DNA from: Ephydatia muelleri
Lineage: Eukaryota; Porifera; Demospongiae; Spongillida; Spongillidae
Direction of reading: 5' to 3'
Length of the DNA: 64,000 nucleotides
NCBI GenBank assembly: GCA_013339895.1
Contig: JABACO010000001.1
Span: 21,690,423-21,754,422 of the forward strand
The notes under the pieces are model-generated. The model saw nothing but the letters and a program-made list of their open reading frames with translations, was not told where the DNA came from and did no database searches. Positions 12,413 to 22,220 of this stretch are shown here, piece after piece (position 1 is the stretch's first letter; each line of letters begins with the position of its first letter). Made by a program: the position numbers and the translations under genes.

Positions 12413-12760
12413 TATGTGCGAACACAAACATGTACCACCTAGTGCCACTGATATACACTTAGTAGTACTCAACACTGATGCACAACACCTAGCAACACTG
12501 ATGGATGAACTCACACCTAGCAACACTGATGTACACACACCTAGCAACACTGATGAACACACACCTAGCAACACTGATGCACACACACCTAGCAAACACT
12601 GTTGTACACACACCAAGCAACAGTGTTGCACACACACCTAACAACACTGATGCACACACATAGCAACATCGATGTACACACACCTAGCAACATTGATGTA
12701 CAGACATCTAGCAACATTGCACACATATCAGGTGACTATGGATACAGACACAGGCAACAA
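10300..12760. repeat. Microsatellite and minisatellite region
   Basis: A GT-rich block (10880-10990) and its inverse CA-rich block (11570-11765) share motifs such as GTGTGTTAGTGTGTGTATG in opposite orientation. There are about five copies of a 21-bp CAGCCTCCCAGCACTCCCC-type unit (11157-11256), with one inverted copy near 12275. A (CA)n run lies at about 12367-12411. A ~21-bp ACACCTAGCAACACTGATG-type repeat runs 12420-12720. Long ORFs here are repeat artefacts. Confidence 0.8.
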
Positions 12761-13543
12761 TAGATTAAATTGTGCTCTAAATCGAATGGACTTCAGAAAA
12801 GCACAAGTACATTGAATCTAGAAAACGGCACACACAAACAACTGACAGGAGCCACAACTGAGTTTTTAACTATCTCACTCTTTCAAAACCACGTAATTAT
12901 AATCCAAACGACTATTTACGCGCAACGGAACGAGTTTCACCACTCAAAGTGTCTTCCAACATGTCTCATCATCTTCAAACTTACATAACGAAAAGTAGAA
13001 CGCACAAAACACGCACAGGATCGAATGGCTTTGAAGCGCCTAAAAAATGGCGATTCAAATCGCGCGATTGCAACTAGGAACAATACGATGTTAAAAAGGA
13101 AACGAAAGAAAGTAGTTCAACCCCTTACCAAGCGAGAAAAGTAAAGTTGTCCATACATAAGTAGATTCGTCTGAACGCAGTTCGCGCGTCTTCACTAACG
13201 CTTTTTCAAACGCTTGGAGTCCAAATTCTATTCCGTCATTAAGCGTAAAATGATTATTTAGAAAGCAGGCATCAAATTGTTAATAGCTACAATAACATTA
13301 CTTGTGTGCAACGAATTACGCCCTCGCGGATCGGTAGAATGTAATTAGCGTAGTTGTACAAAATGAGATACTTGCATACAGGCGTGTATAACAACCCTTA
13401 TTTACACTGTGGTTTTTAGATTAGCACACACTGCCGTTATACACAGTTATACACAATTATACGCAATGCGTATAACATATACTGTATAACTACTTGTATA
13501 ACAATGTTATACAGGCGAGTATAACAACCCTTTTTACACAGTG

Positions 13544-14450
13544 AGTCCTGATGATGCAGGACCAAAATTTCCAGACTCACGGCCATAAAAAGCAGTAAAT
13601 GGAACTTCAGTTATACTTGAATGCCAAGTGTTATTCAAATAGTGGGCTATTTCTGGTAACAACCATGGCCAAACATTACATTGTTCATCTGGTGAGAAAC
13701 TGAGCAATCTAGCAGCTATAAACCTTTTCACCTTTTGATTTAACCTTTCCACTTGCCCTTGACTCTGTGGATGGTATGGTCGTCCATGAATTATTGTTAT
13801 ACCTAGGCTTCAACAAACAGTGGTAACAACATTTGCTATAAACTCTTTTCCATTGTAATTTTCGGACAGCCAAATTCTCGAAAAATTGTGCACAGAGCTC
13901 TTGCTACTTCTATTGCTGTTTTTGTACATAAAAAGATTAATCAACAATATTTACTAAAACAATCCGTAACACTCATTACAAGGCGATAATTGTGGCTAGA
14001 CTTGGTACATAAAATGCTTTTAGGCCCATACATTTGCAATATGTCAATTTGTATCCTCTCCATAACCTACTTAGTTCTGACTGGCTGAGGTGGTGGAGAT
14101 GCACATTTTGTTAACTTGCAAGAACCTGTGCAGCTCCTTAGTGTCTCTGTTATACATTTTTGACACCCATTAATGGTGTAACGCTGATTGCATCAGTTTT
14201 GTAATTCCTAGAGGGAGACATTCCTTTCCCTCTGGCTTATGAATTTTTAAAATAATTTCTCTTGCTTTCTTTTCATGTACACACTTTTTAAATAAACAGA
14301 TTCTTTAGACGAACTACTGACCCGAACGATGGCTTCTTCATTGTCTAAATTCTTCTTAAGGACAAAATTAGGCTTGCATTTGTTATCATTTGATTCTTCT
14401 GTCATGGGGCCTCTGTTATCTGTTGATCTGAAGTACATGTACTTGTATAT
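13544..14450 (-). pseudogene. Degenerate GIN/Ginger-type integrase fragment
   Basis: Minus-strand translation shows a broken DDE integrase: a zinc-region remnant (CQKCITETL), the first catalytic Asp in ERIQIDILQM, TDCFSKY, TKTAIEVARALCTIF, then NYNGKEFI (the usual second Asp is missing and the frame slips). HGRPYHPQSQGQVERLN carries the last part of the core with Q-V-E, and WLLPEIAHYLNNTWHSS follows. Several stops and a small deletion are present. The readable part ends at the CACTA insertion (13543). It resembles KRBA2/GIN-type integrases of cut-and-paste or domesticated origin. It is probably the N-terminal half of the unit ending in the Josephin domain at 1.7-2.2 kb. Confidence 0.65.
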
Positions 14451-14859
14451 ACATGTACATGTATATGAAACGTGTTATGCGATACTGTGCATTACTATAA
14501 AATGCAATGCTTGTTTTTAATATATATATATAAACGACAAAATACCATATGTATACAACCATAATTGTGTACACATGTAGCACAGAAAATGATTCAATTT
14601 ATCTTTGCAAGTGCCACATTAAAGCCTCAATGAATTAATAGTGCAATATATATATGGATATGGATCCTGTACAGGCTACACCTAAAATACTGACCACTAT
14701 TTAAGTTATGAACTGTTCATTATGAATTAGCTTTGTTTGCAGCTGAAAATGAAAACACTAATGCGCAAGCTGAGTATTATGCTTTCCCAGAAGGAAGTTA
14801 TTTACGTACGGTCTTCAATGCTGCATGAAAGGCTGTCTATATCACGGCTGTGTGTGGCT
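14451..14859. other. No supported gene
   Basis: AT-rich, with several TATATA runs (14520-14535, 14646-14655). I see no coding or repeat signal beyond short low-complexity stretches. Confidence 0.4.
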
Positions 14860-15060
14860 GGCCCCTCACCAGTACTCAAGTGAGGCCAAAATGCTCTTTG
14901 TCACCATGGATACGCCCATCCACATCACCTTCAACGTTGATCGTAATGGAGCTGATTTTAGATAGATAAATGGAGACATTCCGTACCATTAATCTATCTA
15001 ATATCACATAACGTATCTGATGAGGAATTCCCTTGCAATTATTATCTTGAACGAGGAATT
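14860..15060 (+). repeat. Duplicated ~195-bp segment, copy 1
   Basis: Nearly identical to 23031-23222. It starts at CCCCTCACCAG, an acceptor-like site, then encodes YSSEAKMLFVTMDTPIHITF and about 10 more residues to a stop at TAG. An internal inverted pair flanks AGATAGATAAATGG. The peptide loosely recalls the C-terminal strand pair of a sliding-clamp protein such as Rad9, but I cannot support that. Confidence 0.7.
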
Positions 15061-15390
15061 CTTAATAAGTGAGGGAAAAAAGACAATCCCTAATGATGAA
15101 TGATTCAGAGTCCGGAATCGGAATCAGTGCCCGCACCACGCCAGCAGCTGCCGGACTCTTTCGGGGTATCTGCTCGCCACCACACCTATGTACGTCCCAA
15201 AACATTGTACCCAACTGAGCAGACCCGCTTGTCGTACACTTCCCGACGGTCCGCCTCCAAATTGTCTCGTAACTATTACTATGACTATTACACACTTACA
15301 AACACATAGATGATGCAGTTGTTAGATTATTTAGGACCATGCTCACTTGCTAGTGCTTTGTAAGTGTAACCTATTGTGTATCATTTGTAG
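15061..15390. other. No supported gene; upstream flank of the p53-family gene
   Basis: A short plus ORF (15100-15309, Ser/Arg/Tyr-rich) has no recognisable motif. It could hold a 5' exon of the p53-family gene, but I found no defensible splice chain. Confidence 0.3.
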
Positions 15391-16679
15391 CAGAACACCT
15401 CAACCAGGAAGGAGGGGAAAAGGAAACGTGTATGTTTCAGATTTGGGATTGCTTTGGCAGAACATGGTGGGAAGCAAACTGGAGAAGCTATACAATGGGG
15501 AAGTTAAGCACTATCGCCATTGTCTGGCTAAGATGCATGCAACCCACCAAACTTGGACTGCTCCTTGGGCACCTCACCACCACCACCGCCATCACTACAC
15601 TAGTGTACCTGCAGGCTATGATAGGAAATGGCGTGCTTCTGAATTGCACCACCGCATATGGCAGGAGTGCCAGTTTATTCAAAGAGGTTAATGATGGAAC
15701 ACCACACAAATTGCCAGCCACAACTCATATTCCCCATGAGTGCAAAGATGAAGACACCTGTGTCTTCATCTTTGCACTCAGAAATCTCACTGAGTTGGAT
15801 GGACACTGGAAACAACATATGTTCCTCCTTAAGTCATATCTACCACCTGAATGTGACAAGTGAGTACCTCGAACTTTTGTGTGTGGTGTGATGATGAATA
15901 ATTTTGTCCTGATGACAACAAAGTTGACAAGGCAGAGTACAGCAACGAACACTGCATTGTTGCACGTACTTCTATATGGTACTCACCCTCACGCATGTCG
16001 TGCTCGTCATGCCTTCCTCTCCTTACTCCGCCATCTTACTTGACGTGCAGGGTCCCCTGAAGGATACCACTGCTCATACGCGTACCACTGTATGATGTCA
16101 TGCTTTGGTGGGGGGAAACGTAAAACAGAATTGGTAACCATATTCTCTCTGTGTCTCAAGTAAGATGACAGTAGGGGTGAGAAACCCTAGCCCATCAATC
16201 CCACACCCCCTCTCCCTCCCATGCCCTCTCAGCGAGCAGGAACGGGGGAGGGAGACGATGATCACCCGAGTGTGCTCTAGTCCTCTGAGGGACAGGAGGA
16301 AGGTCCTGGGTAACGTGGACCCCCAGAAGCGGCCACGCCTCTTCGCATCTCCCACTCCTCCACCTCCCCCACCCACATACTCTCACCTTCGTAAGTTGTG
16401 GTCCGTGTTTGTATGCAAGTTACATTGTGAAAAAACAAACAAAAACAAACAAACCCAGCAGCAAATTTGTCGAGTGAGCCACATCCGATGCTAGAGACAG
16501 ACGGGACTCCAGACGAGGATGGCTACTACAGCTTCACTGTAAGTGTACCCGGCAAACCAGAGAGAATGTCTGGTAATAGTGGCGTTGGTTTGTTCTAGTG
16601 GAAGGTCAAAGACAAGGGCGTATTTAATATGCTCCAGCTAATGAAGGCTGGCTATGAGGTCAGCCATCCACCCAGCTGA
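15391..16679 (+). CDS. p53/p63/p73-family transcription factor (partial model)
   Basis: Nuclear transcription factor of the p53 family, judged from its DNA-binding core and tetramerisation segment. The in-phase exons are: a, ending 15852; b, 16051-16159; c, 16233-16390; d, 16459-16538; e, 16599-16679 (stop TGA). All junctions are GT-AG. Exon a ends SYLPPE, matching PYEPPE of p53. Exon b gives YAYHCMMSCFGGGKRK, matching the C238/C242 zinc pair and the GG-x-x-R248 loop. Exon c gives TRVCSSPLRDRRK, matching R273, C275, R280, D281 and R282, followed by a KRPRL nuclear-localisation-like run and a Pro stretch. Exons d-e give DEDGYYSFTWKVK...FNMLQLMKAGYE, matching the tetramerisation strand-helix. 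Odd points: the C176/H179 position reads IPHE, so half the zinc site looks altered; C277 is Ser. The N-terminal half of the DNA-binding domain (15391-15700) is hard to align, so its frame and start are unsettled. Confidence 0.8.
15736..15779. repeat. Perfect 21-bp hairpin inside a p53-family exon
   Basis: The arm TGAGTGCAAAGATGAAGACAC is followed by CT and then its exact reverse complement. It lies in exon a and encodes part of HECKDEDTCVFIFALR. Confidence 0.9.
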
Positions 16680-16699
16680 AGCTGTTGGCTTGCACTGTC

Positions 16700-17574
16700 A
16701 CTTCAGTACCATTGACTGCAAACATACGTGTGTGTGTGTGTGTGTGTGTATGTGTGTGTGTGTATGTGTATGACATGGCATCCATATGACATGTTTAAGG
16801 ACTCGTCATGTTTTCTCTACAGACATACTGCATTTTTTTTCTGTAAAGTACTTTCAAGCTCACTAGTGGAGATGGGTGCCATTCTTGTGAGTTGCAAAGC
16901 ACTTTGAGGCAGACTCTGAGCTGTTCCATGTACCCACAGGGTAGTTGTGTACCTGTGCCAACCAGGGCACACATTACTTACCCACATATAATTTATTTAG
17001 CAGTTAGAAGAGAAGCCCCTGCCGAATGATACAATTACAAATTGTGGGGGACATGTTTGTCCCCCCAATAAATCCATGGCCGGAAAGGCTGCATCTTTAA
17101 GACAAAGACACAGGTAGTTTGTGTTTGTGTGTATAAATTCTATGAGTAAATTCTTGCTTTTACGCATTGGTGTTGGAAACTCCAATGAAGCCACTGCAAG
17201 TTCCCTTCCCATTGCCTGGAACACTGTGGCAAGCTTGGACTCAGTGTCTTCAACAAGTCCGGTGAGGCTGTGCATTCTGGACCTCACCCAGAGGCTACCT
17301 GACTTGGTAATATCCAGCTCATGTCATTGGCCCCTCCCACCTGAGGACCGTGGCTATGTCATCATTACACACACAAACATTGAGTAAGTTAGATACTTCT
17401 TAATCACCAGGGAAGCATGGTACTGGTGAGGCTGTGCATTCTGGACTTCACCCAGAGTCTACCTGACTTGGTAAGATCCAGCTCATATTACTGGCCCCTC
17501 CTCTTCTACAGCTGGATGGAACTTACTCTGCATGTCTGTGTGAGAAGATATGCTGGTGACCAATCATTTATTCT
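16700..17574. repeat. Intergenic with (TG)n and a direct duplication
   Basis: (TG)n at 16725-16770. A ~75-bp segment starting GGTGAGGCTGTGCATTCTGG occurs at 17262 and again at 17425, followed both times by CTGACTTGGTAA and GGCCCCTCC. A minus ORF (17287-16997) spans part of it without a recognisable domain. No gene is assigned. Confidence 0.55.
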
Positions 17575-19804
17575 AAAAACACGTTACAGTGACGTAGACG
17601 TTACGACAACGGCCGGAAATTTGATCTCCCGCACGTGACGTGATGTTTGTATTTTGAAAGAACTTTGTAAGGTGAGATTGATTGCGGTTGTGTTTGCTCG
17701 TGTAAGTGGTGTTTAAACAAGTGGCTTTACTATTATGGGGTTAGTTATGCCTAGCCTAGCGTACGGGAAGCTACGCAACTACGCCGTCCGTATCTGTCAT
17801 ATCATTATGGGTCCCTTCGCCGCTAAAGAGGTTTGCTTATTTGACTTGCAAGGCCCTAAGCGAACGTACTGTACGCCGGTTATTTGATGACTTATAATGC
17901 ACTAATTATATTGCCCTAGCGAGCGTACTTTAGGCTATCTTCGTTCTGATGTCGGAAAGAATTTTTAATCTACTTTCTCTTTTTTCACTCTAGCTCGCTC
18001 TAGAGGTTGCTGTGCTTTTCCCACTAGTGCCACTGGTATATTCTGTCCCTGGTTTTGGAACATTCAGCTTGTGATACCAAAGGCAAAGGTGAGGCTCCCA
18101 TGAGGCTTTATTTAGAACCACATAAAATAGGTGTGGGGGTGTTTGGGGGTGGAAGCTGGTAGAATATGGGGTCAATGTTAGTGACTACTGCTACTGCTTC
18201 CTCTGTTCTGTCTGGTTACTCTGTTCCTGTTTGAAGAATTAGTCGTTGATTGAGCGCTTATTGAACATTCAGCTTTCAGCTTGTGATACTACTACTGTCA
18301 AACATCAAAGGGAACGAGTTAGTGAGTAGATAAGATTTTCGGTTTTGCTCGTATAAGCAGTGCGCTTCATTCCTGGGTAACTGGTTTGTGTTGGCACGAA
18401 ACATGTCTGCCAGGGTGCCGCAGACATGCCACAGTGGTAAAAGTACATAACTGGTTCTTTCTCTGTTCAGTCTTTCAGTCTAGGTGTGTTCCTGACTACT
18501 GGTTCCTCTAAATTATCGAACATTCAGCTTGTACTGTCATTTTCAAAAGGTGAGGCTGGCTCGGATGAGGCTTTATTTAGAAAAATAGTTGATACGGCCA
18601 CGGGGTGGGAGTGTACGCGTGTGGAATCTTTTGTGGGTGTGAAAAGAAAGAAAGAATAAAAGAGCCTATGAGCAACACATTAGGGACATAAGAGCATGCC
18701 TCCTTCTCACCAATAGAGATTTTTAAATTTGTTTTCCACCAAAGTTACTTTTATATTAAGAAACTTTGGTCCATCTTGATGTGAATTGACCCTATGTTAT
18801 GTACGTCGTCGTGTGTTAGGATATTAGTGGCGCCGTCCTCTGTTCTATTCTATCTGGTTCTGGTTACTTCAGAGGTAGAACCATAGATATTTATATCTAT
18901 CAAATATCCACCCACAAGTTCATACACGCGGTTGTGCGCGAGTTAATTAGCGAGTGCAATTAGCCCTCGATACGTGCGCTGTTGCAAGCGTCACTGAAAT
19001 ACCTATTTACGGCATACCTACAAATGATTACGTTAGTTTCAAGCTATTAATAGTGTATGTTTTTGTTCCAGCTGTTTTGCTTTGAGTTAAGGCGCGTGAG
19101 TCATTATTGCACTCGGTGGTTACTGTGTAAACAAAGGAGAAGTAGAAATGGATACTGGTTTTTCAACTGGGTATTGCAGTCTAGTGGGTCGTTCCTCCAT
19201 CAAGCTTTCAAGCATAGAGCCTTATGGATAGTTGCAGCTACCAGTTAAACAAAAATTGGTGTGAAACGGAGATTGTTATTTTTTGCAGCCTTAAAATCTC
19301 ATTAAAAATTAATTACCACATTAACCCCTGTGTGCTAATTAGATAAATGTTACACTGGCTTATTACGTTAGGCTATCTTAGTTTTCTATGTCGGGTTTTT
19401 AAAAATCTACTTTCTCTTTTTTCATATTCTGTCCCTGGTATATTCTGTCCCTGGTTTTGGAACATTCAGCTTGTGATACCTAAGGCACAGGTGAGGCTCC
19501 TGTGAGGCTTTATTTAGAATCACATAAAATAGGGTGTGGGGATGTTTGGGGGAGGAGGGGGAGATGGTTTTGTGGGTAGAGGAAATGTAATGTGATAGAC
19601 AGCAAGTGTTCTCAATAGACCCTTCAAAACCCTTTGTCTCCAAGAGGGTGAATACTAATTCCTTAACTCAACTTCCTTTGTCATAGTACAGCACCAGTGC
19701 TATGCCGGGCTAAAAAAGAATTAATCTCCTTCCTCTTTTTTCACTCTAGAGGTTGCTGTTCCTGTTTTAGTGACCACTGGTATATTCTGTTATTATTGTT
19801 GCAG
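17575..19804 (+). promoter_or_regulatory. 5' region of the kinase-like gene with repeated first-exon segments
   Basis: 17575-17675 is CpG-rich with GCACGTGACGTGATG and ends in a donor-like CTTTGTAAG/GTGAGATT, so it may be a promoter and 5' UTR exon. A module containing CAGCTTGTGATACC then recurs at about 18068, 18296 (shorter), 18527 (partial), 19468 and finally as the real coding exon at 19805. Around it recur GAGGTTGCTGT, CTGGTATATTCTGT and GTGAGGCT...GAGGCTTTATTTAGAA. These look like serial duplications of one exon plus flanks, possibly alternative 5' exons. Only the last copy has the ATG used below. Confidence 0.45.
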
Positions 19805-19822
19805 CTTGTGATACCATTACTA

Positions 19823-21941
19823 ATGGCAGACGCACAACGACAAAGGGTAAGTTGTGATGTAATTCTCTAAATTGAAACTGTACCTACATTATCTGGTAAT
19901 TGTTGTTAAAAGTTCTAACATGAAATGGTATTGATTTAAAATATCAATCTCATTAATATGTAGTTACAAGCTGTGAACTGTATTTAATCAACTACCGCGA
20001 GATATCCCCCCTCCGTCCCCACCGAAAAAAAAAAAGGCCCGTGTTTAAACAAGTGTACATGTATCTTTGTACTCGTTAACGCTTCCGCGTACCTGTTTCA
20101 ACAGTTCAGTAAAGAACTGGCACTCCCAACAGGATTGTAAAGAATGGCACGCAGCTGCGTTCATTATTACGTCGATACGCCTTGTTTAAACACGGGCCAT
20201 TTTTTTGGGTGGGGGCGGAGGGGGGGGGGGATATCCCGCGGTACTCTACGGTACTTACATTTATATAAGAACTTTGGAAGATTGGTCACCAGCATATAAT
20301 CTTTGCAATGAGAATGATTCCATTTTCCTTATCCTTTGTTCCCCTCATCCCTCACATCTTGTCCCACACTTCCATGTCATAGTTTCCCTATTGAGTATGG
20401 AGCTATTACGTAGCGATTATTATAATAATTTGGTTTTACTGCTATGTTGTTTTTTTGTGTGTAGATATCTCATCCAATTTACTTATCAAGCATGGAGAAT
20501 GCTGCCTCGAAAGTGGCAACGTTTTCACCTCCGACGTTTTCACCAATGCGTACAGAAGTTTTCAATGTGCTTGATGAGTCTATCTATCATATCCAAGGTG
20601 TTAGTTCATACTGTATGAGGGAAATAGTCGATCAAGTGGGTGTTGCAGTCGACGACGAAAATCAGCATGGTCATGTAACCTTGAAAATAATGGAAAGAAT
20701 CATTGGAAACACATATGGGTTACAATTCTCATCATCAATGTCAGTTCAGGATCTTCATGAATTCAACCCAATAGTTAATTCTGTTAAAGACAACATGAAA
20801 CCCGATTTATGCATTAAATCCAATGATGGACTTGCTTTATTGTTTACTGAAGAGGATTCACATCAGTGCAAGAATATGCATGCATCAATTACAAAAGCAT
20901 GTATCTATGCCAATTTTCACTGTCGATATCTCGCCACATACAATGTGAGCTCTCCTGGCTATTGTATACATTTTCCTTCCGCTCATCCAAGTGCCTATGA
21001 CACCAAAAGTATAGCAGCAATCATCAGATGCACCTGGTCTTATGAGAGATTCTGTTTTGTGTACACAGCAGAAGCTTTGGGTTTGAACAATTTAGAGGAA
21101 AATATTGTTAGTGTCGTAGAGGAACTTATTGCTCTCCGATTGGGAGATAATATGAGGGATATGGCAACATTATATCACTTGTTCAAGCTTAACTTGGGGG
21201 AAGTGAATGCCTCCCCTTTCCTTAGAATGAAACGGTGGGCATGCACTTCTCAATACTTGAGCGGAAATTCTATTGTTTTGAAGGTGAGGGATGAAAATAC
21301 AAACACACAGAAAGTACTTAAGTTTGTGGATCCTTCGGTTTCTATGAATTTGGTTCTAATGCATCTTCTTCACTTCGAGGAATTTCTAGAAGGTCCAATT
21401 TCAGGGCAATTCGTTTTGGTGTATAAAGCCTGCCTTCCGCCACTTACGGAGGTAGAAGCCAAACAGTGCCTACACGATTTTGTTGACAAGCTGATTAGGG
21501 CTCTTCATGCTGTGCATGAGTGCAGGATTGAACACTGCGACATACGGCTTGAAAACATATGCATTCGTCCAGATTCCAATGATATCGTGCTTATTGACCT
21601 CGATCGTGCTGTGAATCGAACCCTCTTGGGACCAAACGGATATCGACGATTCTTGATGTACAGTACGAAAACTTGCATGTTTTCCAAATTAGCGGTTGCC
21701 GTCAGTGGACTATGTCCAGTTAGGTTACATGGTACTGTGGATTTCTCACTTCGGTGAAAAGGTGGACGGATTCGAATTCTCTGGAAATTCCAATTATCAT
21801 GATATGCACACATATGCTGGATTGCAAAATGAACCTCAACTTGTTAGACATCTGATCCAAGAAGGTGCAGTGCCAAATGCCTTGTATGAAAATGATCTTC
21901 CAGAAGGTCTTCTACTTGCTGAAATGCTCCAACAACGTTAA
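19823..21941 (+). CDS. Kinase-fold protein with extra N-terminal domain
   Basis: Exon 1 (19805-19846, ATG at 19823) joins exon 2 (starting 20465, acceptor GTGTGTAG) in frame, adding MADAQRQR and nine residues before the Met at 20492. The C-terminal third (about residues 250-400 from 20492) is protein-kinase-like: Lys in QKVLKF (about 277), catalytic loop HCDIRLENI (Asp350, Asn355 retained) and IDLD in place of DFG (Asp369). The N-terminal half contains KPDLCIKSNDGLALLFTEED, reminiscent of the core of PD-(D/E)XK-type domains fused to kinases in Crinkler-like proteins; that is inference. Near 21695 the frame shifts: the next frame continues sensibly as SVDYVQLGYMVLWISHF to a stop at 21941, so a one-base indel (mutation or assembly) probably splits one protein. 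Possible role: a signalling or defence-type kinase. Substrate unknown. Confidence 0.55.
19995..20241. mobile_element. ~247-bp MITE with long TIRs, TSD TA
   Basis: The ends are inverted repeats of about 60 bp (CCGCGAGATATCCCCCC... and ...GGGGATATCCCGCGG). The inner arms GGCCCGTGTTTAAACAAG also pair. TA flanks both sides, suggesting a Tc1/mariner-type MITE. It sits in the intron of the kinase-like gene. Confidence 0.75.
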
Positions 21942-21999
21942 GTTTCTGCTGTATGTTGTGCATGGTATATGTGATTCATTAGTACTGTCTGTGTTTGAA

Positions 22000-22220
22000 C
22001 ATTAAACCCGTTTGATTAGTTCAACGTTGGGTTATGTCCATATACATCAGTATTCCTTCCTTACGGCAAGGCAGAGGAATCTCTTATCTAATCGACTTTA
22101 AAGTTATTAGGTTCTAATGACATCTTATGTAAAATTAAAATAACCATCTCCATAGCTTATTATGTCTGTGATGTTCCTTTTTTGATGCCTTTATTATCTA
22201 TAGCATTCTTTTTTACAACG
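22000..22220. other. 3' flank of the kinase-like gene
   Basis: AT-rich, with AATAAC/ATTAAA-like sequences after the stop at 21941 (for example ACATTAAACC near 22001). No coding signal. Confidence 0.3.

Larger units (their letters stand above)
7900..13543. mobile_element. CACTA/EnSpm-type DNA transposon, non-autonomous, TSD AGT
   Basis: Terminal inverted repeats begin CACTGTGTAAAAAGGGTTG at 7900 and end in the complement at 13543, with AGT on both sides (7897-7899, 13544-13546). CACTR termini plus a 3-bp TSD define the superfamily. Subterminal regions (7915-8130 and 13380-13540) are crowded with GTATAAC/GTTATAC motifs in both orientations, as expected for CACTA transposase-binding zones. A second terminus-like copy lies at about 13384-13410. 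No transposase is recognisable in 5.6 kb. The interior holds inverted repeat arrays, microsatellites and two possible minus-strand exons near 8.3-8.65 kb. It interrupts an integrase ORF. Confidence 0.82.

Noticed and set aside
14860..15000. Rad9-type clamp exon
   Set aside because: Only a vague resemblance over about 30 residues; no other clamp sequence nearby.
15853..15860. Donor at GACAA/GTGAGT for p53 exon a
   Set aside because: It would put exon b out of phase. The donor GAAT/GTGACA gives correct phase and a gap-free match to the p53 core.
15488..15952. Minus-strand ORFs over the p53-family exons
   Set aside because: No motifs or splice logic, and the plus strand explains the region.
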